Assembly (NCBI GenBank): GCA_937894565.1
Contig: CALBHK010000415.1
Location: 1 to 8,733 of the forward strand
Length of the DNA: 8,733 nt
Reading direction: 5' to 3'
DNA from: an uncultured Chlamydiae bacterium
GTDB lineage: Bacteria > Chlamydiota > Chlamydiia > Chlamydiales > CALBHK01
Position numbers and translations under genes: made by a program. The notes beneath the pieces are model-generated. The model was not told where the DNA came from and ran no database searches. It was given only the letters and a program-made list of their open reading frames with translations. Positions 5,691 to 8,733 of the stretch are shown here, piece after piece (the stretch's first letter is position 1; every line of letters begins with the position of its first letter).

Positions 5691-7223
5691 ATGGCTTTCA
5701 AACATATTCGCTCCGGTGCTCTTATCGGTCTCAATGTCGTCGATGTTGATGTTGAAATCGATACCCACCCCACCCCAGAAAAAACACATATCATCATCGT
5801 AGGACTTCCTGATGCGGCTGTAAAAGAATCGAGAGACCGCGTGCTCACCGCCTTAAAAAATAGCGGCATTTCTATTTATGAAACCACCACCACTATTAAT
5901 CTAGCTCCGGGACATCTTAAAAAAGAGGGACCTTTTTACGATCTGCCCATAGCCCTTGGCATCATGAGCGCTATGGAAAAAAACCAAAAAGAAGAAGAGA
6001 TTTTTCCTTATCTGATTGCGGGAGAAGTTGGGCTTAATGGCTGTTTAAGACCCATTAAAGGGGCTATCGCATTAGCCATGCATGCCAAACAACGCGGACT
6101 GAAAGGTATTCTATTGCCCGCTGAAAACGCAAAAGAGGCATCCGCTGTGCCAGGCATTGCAGTCATTCCAGTTAAAGACCTTAAAGAGGCGCAGCTTTTT
6201 TTGCGTCAGCCGCAGCTTATGCGACCGATGGAAACATCCAGCATATATTTTCAGCAAAAAACGCCAACGATTGATTTTGCTGACATCAAAGGGCAAGAGC
6301 ACGTCAAGCGCGCCATGGAAATAGCTGCAGCTGGTGCCCATAACATTCTTTTATTAGGCCCTCCCGGTTGCGGCAAGACGATGATCGCTAAAGCTTTTTC
6401 TGGCATCCTTCCCCCTCTTACTATTGAAGAAGCTCTAGAAACCACAAAAATTCACTCCATTTCTGGCCTTATTCCTCCAGGTGCTTCTATTGTCTGCGAG
6501 CGTCCTTTCAGATCTCCGCATCATACTGTAAGCTATGCCGGCTTAATTGGAGGAGGCTCTATTCCAAGACCCGGTGAAGTTTCCCTTGCCCATAACGGTG
6601 TTTTATTTTTAGATGAATTACCCGAATTTTCCCGCACTGTTTTGGAAGTTTTACGCCAGCCATTAGAAGATGGTTGCATTACGATTAGCCGCGCGCAAGG
6701 TAAACTTCTATTTCCCGCTCACATCATCTGCATTGCCGCAATGAACCCCTGTCCGTGTGGACATTTTGGTGATCCGCACAAAAAATGTACCGACTCCCCA
6801 TTGCAAATCAATCGTTATCGCAATAAAATTTCAGGCCCTCTTTTAGACCGTATCGATATGCATATGGAGCTTGCACCTCTTACCTACCAAGAGCTTTCTA
6901 TTAAGGAAGCGAACGAAACAACAGCTAGCATCCAACAACGCGTGATTGGGGCCAGGCTTAAACAGTATCAACGGCACAAAAAAATCCTGACAAACGCTAG
7001 GTTAAATAGTAAACAAACCAAGGAGGCGGCAAATCTTTGCCACGAAGGCAAGGAACTCCTAATGCAGGCTTCACAAGAGTTGGGATTTTCTGCCAGAGCT
7101 TTCGATCGCATTTTACGCGTGGCCCGCACCATTGCAGATTTGGAAAATCACGAAAATGTAGCACCTGGACATTTAATGGAGGCTATTTCTTATCGTCAGC
7201 AACTTTCAAACGCTTCTCTATAG
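5691..7223 (+). CDS. comM: ComM/YifB family AAA+ ATPase (Mg-chelatase-like)
   Basis: This 510-aa protein matches the usual family length. It has an N-terminal ChlI/Lon-like domain (about 1-175), an AAA+ magnesium-chelatase-type domain (about 195-400) and a C-terminal helical domain (about 405-505). Motifs are Walker A GPPGCGKT (223-230), FRSPHHTVS, Walker B VLFLDE (304-309), the cysteine cluster NPCPCG...C (Cys354, 356, 366) and SGPLLDRID (381-389) with a likely arginine finger. ComM in Vibrio and Acinetobacter is a hexameric branch-migration helicase that extends heteroduplex during natural transformation. A similar role in recombination is inferred here. The ATG at 5691 has AGGA 8 bases upstream. 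The 3' end overlaps convergent rmuC by 41 bases. It is complete, with no missing motif seen. Confidence 0.95.
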   Translation: MAFKHIRSGALIGLNVVDVDVEIDTHPTPEKTHIIIVGLPDAAVKESRDRVLTALKNSGISIYETTTTINLAPGHLKKEGPFYDLPIALGIMSAMEKNQKEEEIFPYLIAGEVGLNGCLRPIKGAIALAMHAKQRGLKGILLPAENAKEASAVPGIAVIPVKDLKEAQLFLRQPQLMRPMETSSIYFQQKTPTIDFADIKGQEHVKRAMEIAAAGAHNILLLGPPGCGKTMIAKAFSGILPPLTIEEALETTKIHSISGLIPPGASIVCERPFRSPHHTVSYAGLIGGGSIPRPGEVSLAHNGVLFLDELPEFSRTVLEVLRQPLEDGCITISRAQGKLLFPAHIICIAAMNPCPCGHFGDPHKKCTDSPLQINRYRNKISGPLLDRIDMHMELAPLTYQELSIKEANETTASIQQRVIGARLKQYQRHKKILTNARLNSKQTKEAANLCHEGKELLMQASQELGFSARAFDRILRVARTIADLENHENVAPGHLMEAISYRQQLSNASL

Positions 7224-8484
7224 GCTCTAGATCGCGTATCTCTTTATCATTTCCAGCGCCTACTTCCTGTAATTTTCTGGCAGTGACGCAAACGCGATTT
7301 TTAAAACAGCCCAAAGCCCCATTATAGGATTCTACACTTTTTTCAATGCTGCGACGCAATTCTTGAAAATGCTGTGTAAAAGACTCTAAACGATCATAAA
7401 ATTCTCTGCCCAGTTCACTAATTTTTTCAGCATTTTCACTCAACTGCTCCTGACGCCAGCCGAATGCAATTGTACGCAGCATGGCAATGAGTGTAGTGGG
7501 AGTTGCCAAAAGCACTTTCTGCTCAATGCCAAATTCAATCAATTGAGGATCTTCCTGCAGCGCAGCACTAAAGAAAACTTCTCCCGGTAGAAATAAAATC
7601 ACAAATTCGGGCACCTCTTTAAATTGCTCCCAATAGGATTTAGAAGCTAGCTGTGTAATGTGCATGCGCACATGGCGCGCATGTTCGCCAAGAAGCTTTT
7701 TGCGCTTGACTTCATCATCTGTATCCAAAGCATCTAAATAACTTTGCAGCGGGGTTTTGGAATCGACAATCACCTTCTTATTTCCGGGCAAATGGACAAT
7801 CATGTCAGGACGCGATCCACTGCTTCCTAAAGGCTGCTCATTAAAATCGCAATGCTCCATCATGCCGGTAATTTCTACCGTTCTGCGCAATTGCATCTCT
7901 CCCCAACGTCCCTTTACAGCAGGGGTACGCAGCGCTTTAACTAGGTTAGTAGTCTCTCCCTGAAGCTGATTTTGAGCATTGACAAGGGATTTTACCTGCT
8001 CTTGAAAACTTGTATGGGTCACAGCCAGAGAGCTGCGCAAATCCTGATGGTTTTTATCGACCTTGTCTAGAGATTCCTTTAAAGGTTTTAATGCCTGATT
8101 AATAGAGAGATGGCGTGCGTCCATGTCTGTTTTCATGCCATGATGCAAATGGTCTAATTTAGAAGAAGCAAGCTGCAAAAAAACTTCGTTATTGGCCCTT
8201 AAAGCATCGGAAGAGAGAGCTTTAAAGCTTTCGGACATGTTGGATTGAGCAAGGTTAAGTGCTTCAATTTTTTCTAAATAAAAGCGCTCTTTATGCTCAG
8301 ATAAAAGAGTGAGCTCACGCAATTGACTTTTAAGCTCTCTATTTTGCTCCTTTAATCTTAAACGCCTTCTGTTCAGAAAAATTAAAACTAGAATAGACAC
8401 TCCAAGAAGAGTGCCCAAAAAAGCATTTAGAATAGTATCAAAAGTCCATTGTATGTCTATCATCATGCGATCATGATAACGCAC
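7183..8484 (-). CDS. rmuC: RmuC family DNA recombination protein
   Basis: A 433-aa membrane-anchored protein: N-terminal transmembrane helix (about 19-37), long charged coiled coil (about 40-180), then the RmuC domain (about 185-395). Hallmarks are KGRWGEMQLRRTVE (191-204), RPD (225-227) and VDSK (240-243), which form a PD-(D/E)xK nuclease-like site, PEFVILFLPGE (292-302) and ATPTTLIAMLRTIAFGWRQEQ-like residues (327-347). RmuC was named for its effect on recombination at inverted repeats in E. coli; its biochemical activity is inferred from the fold. The longest frame starts with GTG at 8484; ATG at 8466 (residue 7) or 8463 is equally possible. Neither has a clear Shine-Dalgarno, and both keep the membrane helix. 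The last 13 codons and the stop run antisense to the end of comM. Confidence 0.93.
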   Translation of the reverse strand: MRYHDRMMIDIQWTFDTILNAFLGTLLGVSILVLIFLNRRRLRLKEQNRELKSQLRELTLLSEHKERFYLEKIEALNLAQSNMSESFKALSSDALRANNEVFLQLASSKLDHLHHGMKTDMDARHLSINQALKPLKESLDKVDKNHQDLRSSLAVTHTSFQEQVKSLVNAQNQLQGETTNLVKALRTPAVKGRWGEMQLRRTVEITGMMEHCDFNEQPLGSSGSRPDMIVHLPGNKKVIVDSKTPLQSYLDALDTDDEVKRKKLLGEHARHVRMHITQLASKSYWEQFKEVPEFVILFLPGEVFFSAALQEDPQLIEFGIEQKVLLATPTTLIAMLRTIAFGWRQEQLSENAEKISELGREFYDRLESFTQHFQELRRSIEKSVESYNGALGCFKNRVCVTARKLQEVGAGNDKEIRDLEPIEKRLKVADDKK

Positions 8485-8538
8485 TTCTTATTTAAAAAAA
8501 ACAAATAGAAAAAGAAGGGAAAAACAAAAAGAAAAAAA

Positions 8539-8690
8539 ACAGGATAACAGGATCGGCTACGCCGGCAGGATAAAGACACGATACATAGTTAATGACTGTT
8601 TTTTCAGGGGTAAAATTTTATTTTTCCTACCCAATGTTTTTATCCTGCCGGCCCCCAAAGAATTTGGGGAGCCGATTCTGCCCATCCTGT
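8539..8690. repeat. 152-base imperfect long inverted repeat upstream of rmuC
   Basis: Arms pair in three blocks: 8539-8545 with 8684-8690 (ACAGGAT/ATCCTGT), 8552-8558 with 8670-8676, and 8561-8578 with 8635-8652, all perfect except one G-U. The outer part of the middle block continues through 8548-8551. The right arm carries an extra 17 bases (8653-8669) that form their own 7-base hairpin, CCCCAAA-GAA-TTTGGGG. The other arm has only two bases there. T-rich stretches flank both sides, so it could stop transcription in either direction, for example of a minus-strand gene beyond the right edge. It may be two inverted copies of a dispersed repeat. The rest of 8485-8733 shows only A/T-rich runs. 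Confidence 0.65.
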
Positions 8691-8733
8691 CATTCTTCTT
8701 TTTCCCTATCTTATTATTCTTAATCCCCACTCG

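Noticed and set aside
5684..8000. Short ORFs at 5684-5869, 6111-6341, 6251-6445, 7037-7327 and 7757-7963
   Set aside because: They lie inside comM or rmuC in other frames and show no protein features.

Overview
The window looks like a chromosomal segment of a member of the Chlamydiae, probably an environmental (Parachlamydia-related) lineage. The main evidence is the compact minus-strand cluster rsmH, a short FtsL-like gene, ftsI (PBP3) and murE, with no mraZ in front. This is the arrangement I know from chlamydial genomes. The FtsL-like protein also resembles the short chlamydial protein found at that position. This assignment is inference from gene order and protein appearance; no search was run.

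Layout. Positions 1-4011 hold the cell-wall/division cluster on the minus strand, transcribed leftward from a good candidate sigma70-type promoter at 4063-4092. All four genes overlap their neighbour by 4 bases (ATGA, TTGA, ATGA), so they are probably translationally coupled. murE runs off the left edge; its first 278 codons are present. Positions 4012-4360 are non-coding and hold two tandem copies of a dyad, a third small hairpin and a short inverted repeat of the 'gacgcagag' type. Positions 4361-5292 hold two minus-strand orphan genes in visibly AT-richer DNA. They are an 83-aa protein with two membrane segments and a 254-aa protein with a signal peptide, an acidic stretch, a strongly cationic amphipathic stretch and a hydrophobic C-terminal segment. 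They overlap by 85 bases and are joined at a run of seven A. Positions 5293-5690 are intergenic and mostly occupied by a 225-bp element with long terminal inverted repeats (5378-5602). comM (5691-7223, plus) and rmuC (7183-8484, minus) follow. They converge and overlap by 41 bases. The remaining 250 bases hold a 152-base imperfect long hairpin.

Function. The left half makes septal peptidoglycan: MurE builds the precursor stem peptide, PBP3 crosslinks it at the division site, and the FtsL-like protein is its likely membrane partner. RsmH tunes the ribosome. ComM and RmuC are both DNA-processing proteins; ComM promotes integration of transforming DNA, and RmuC is a nuclease-like protein linked to limiting rearrangements. 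The region between rsmH and comM is the accessory part of the window: two unrecognised secreted/membrane proteins bracketed by repeat elements. The most interesting observations are the acidic-then-cationic architecture of the 254-aa protein and the possible frameshift linking it to the 83-aa gene.
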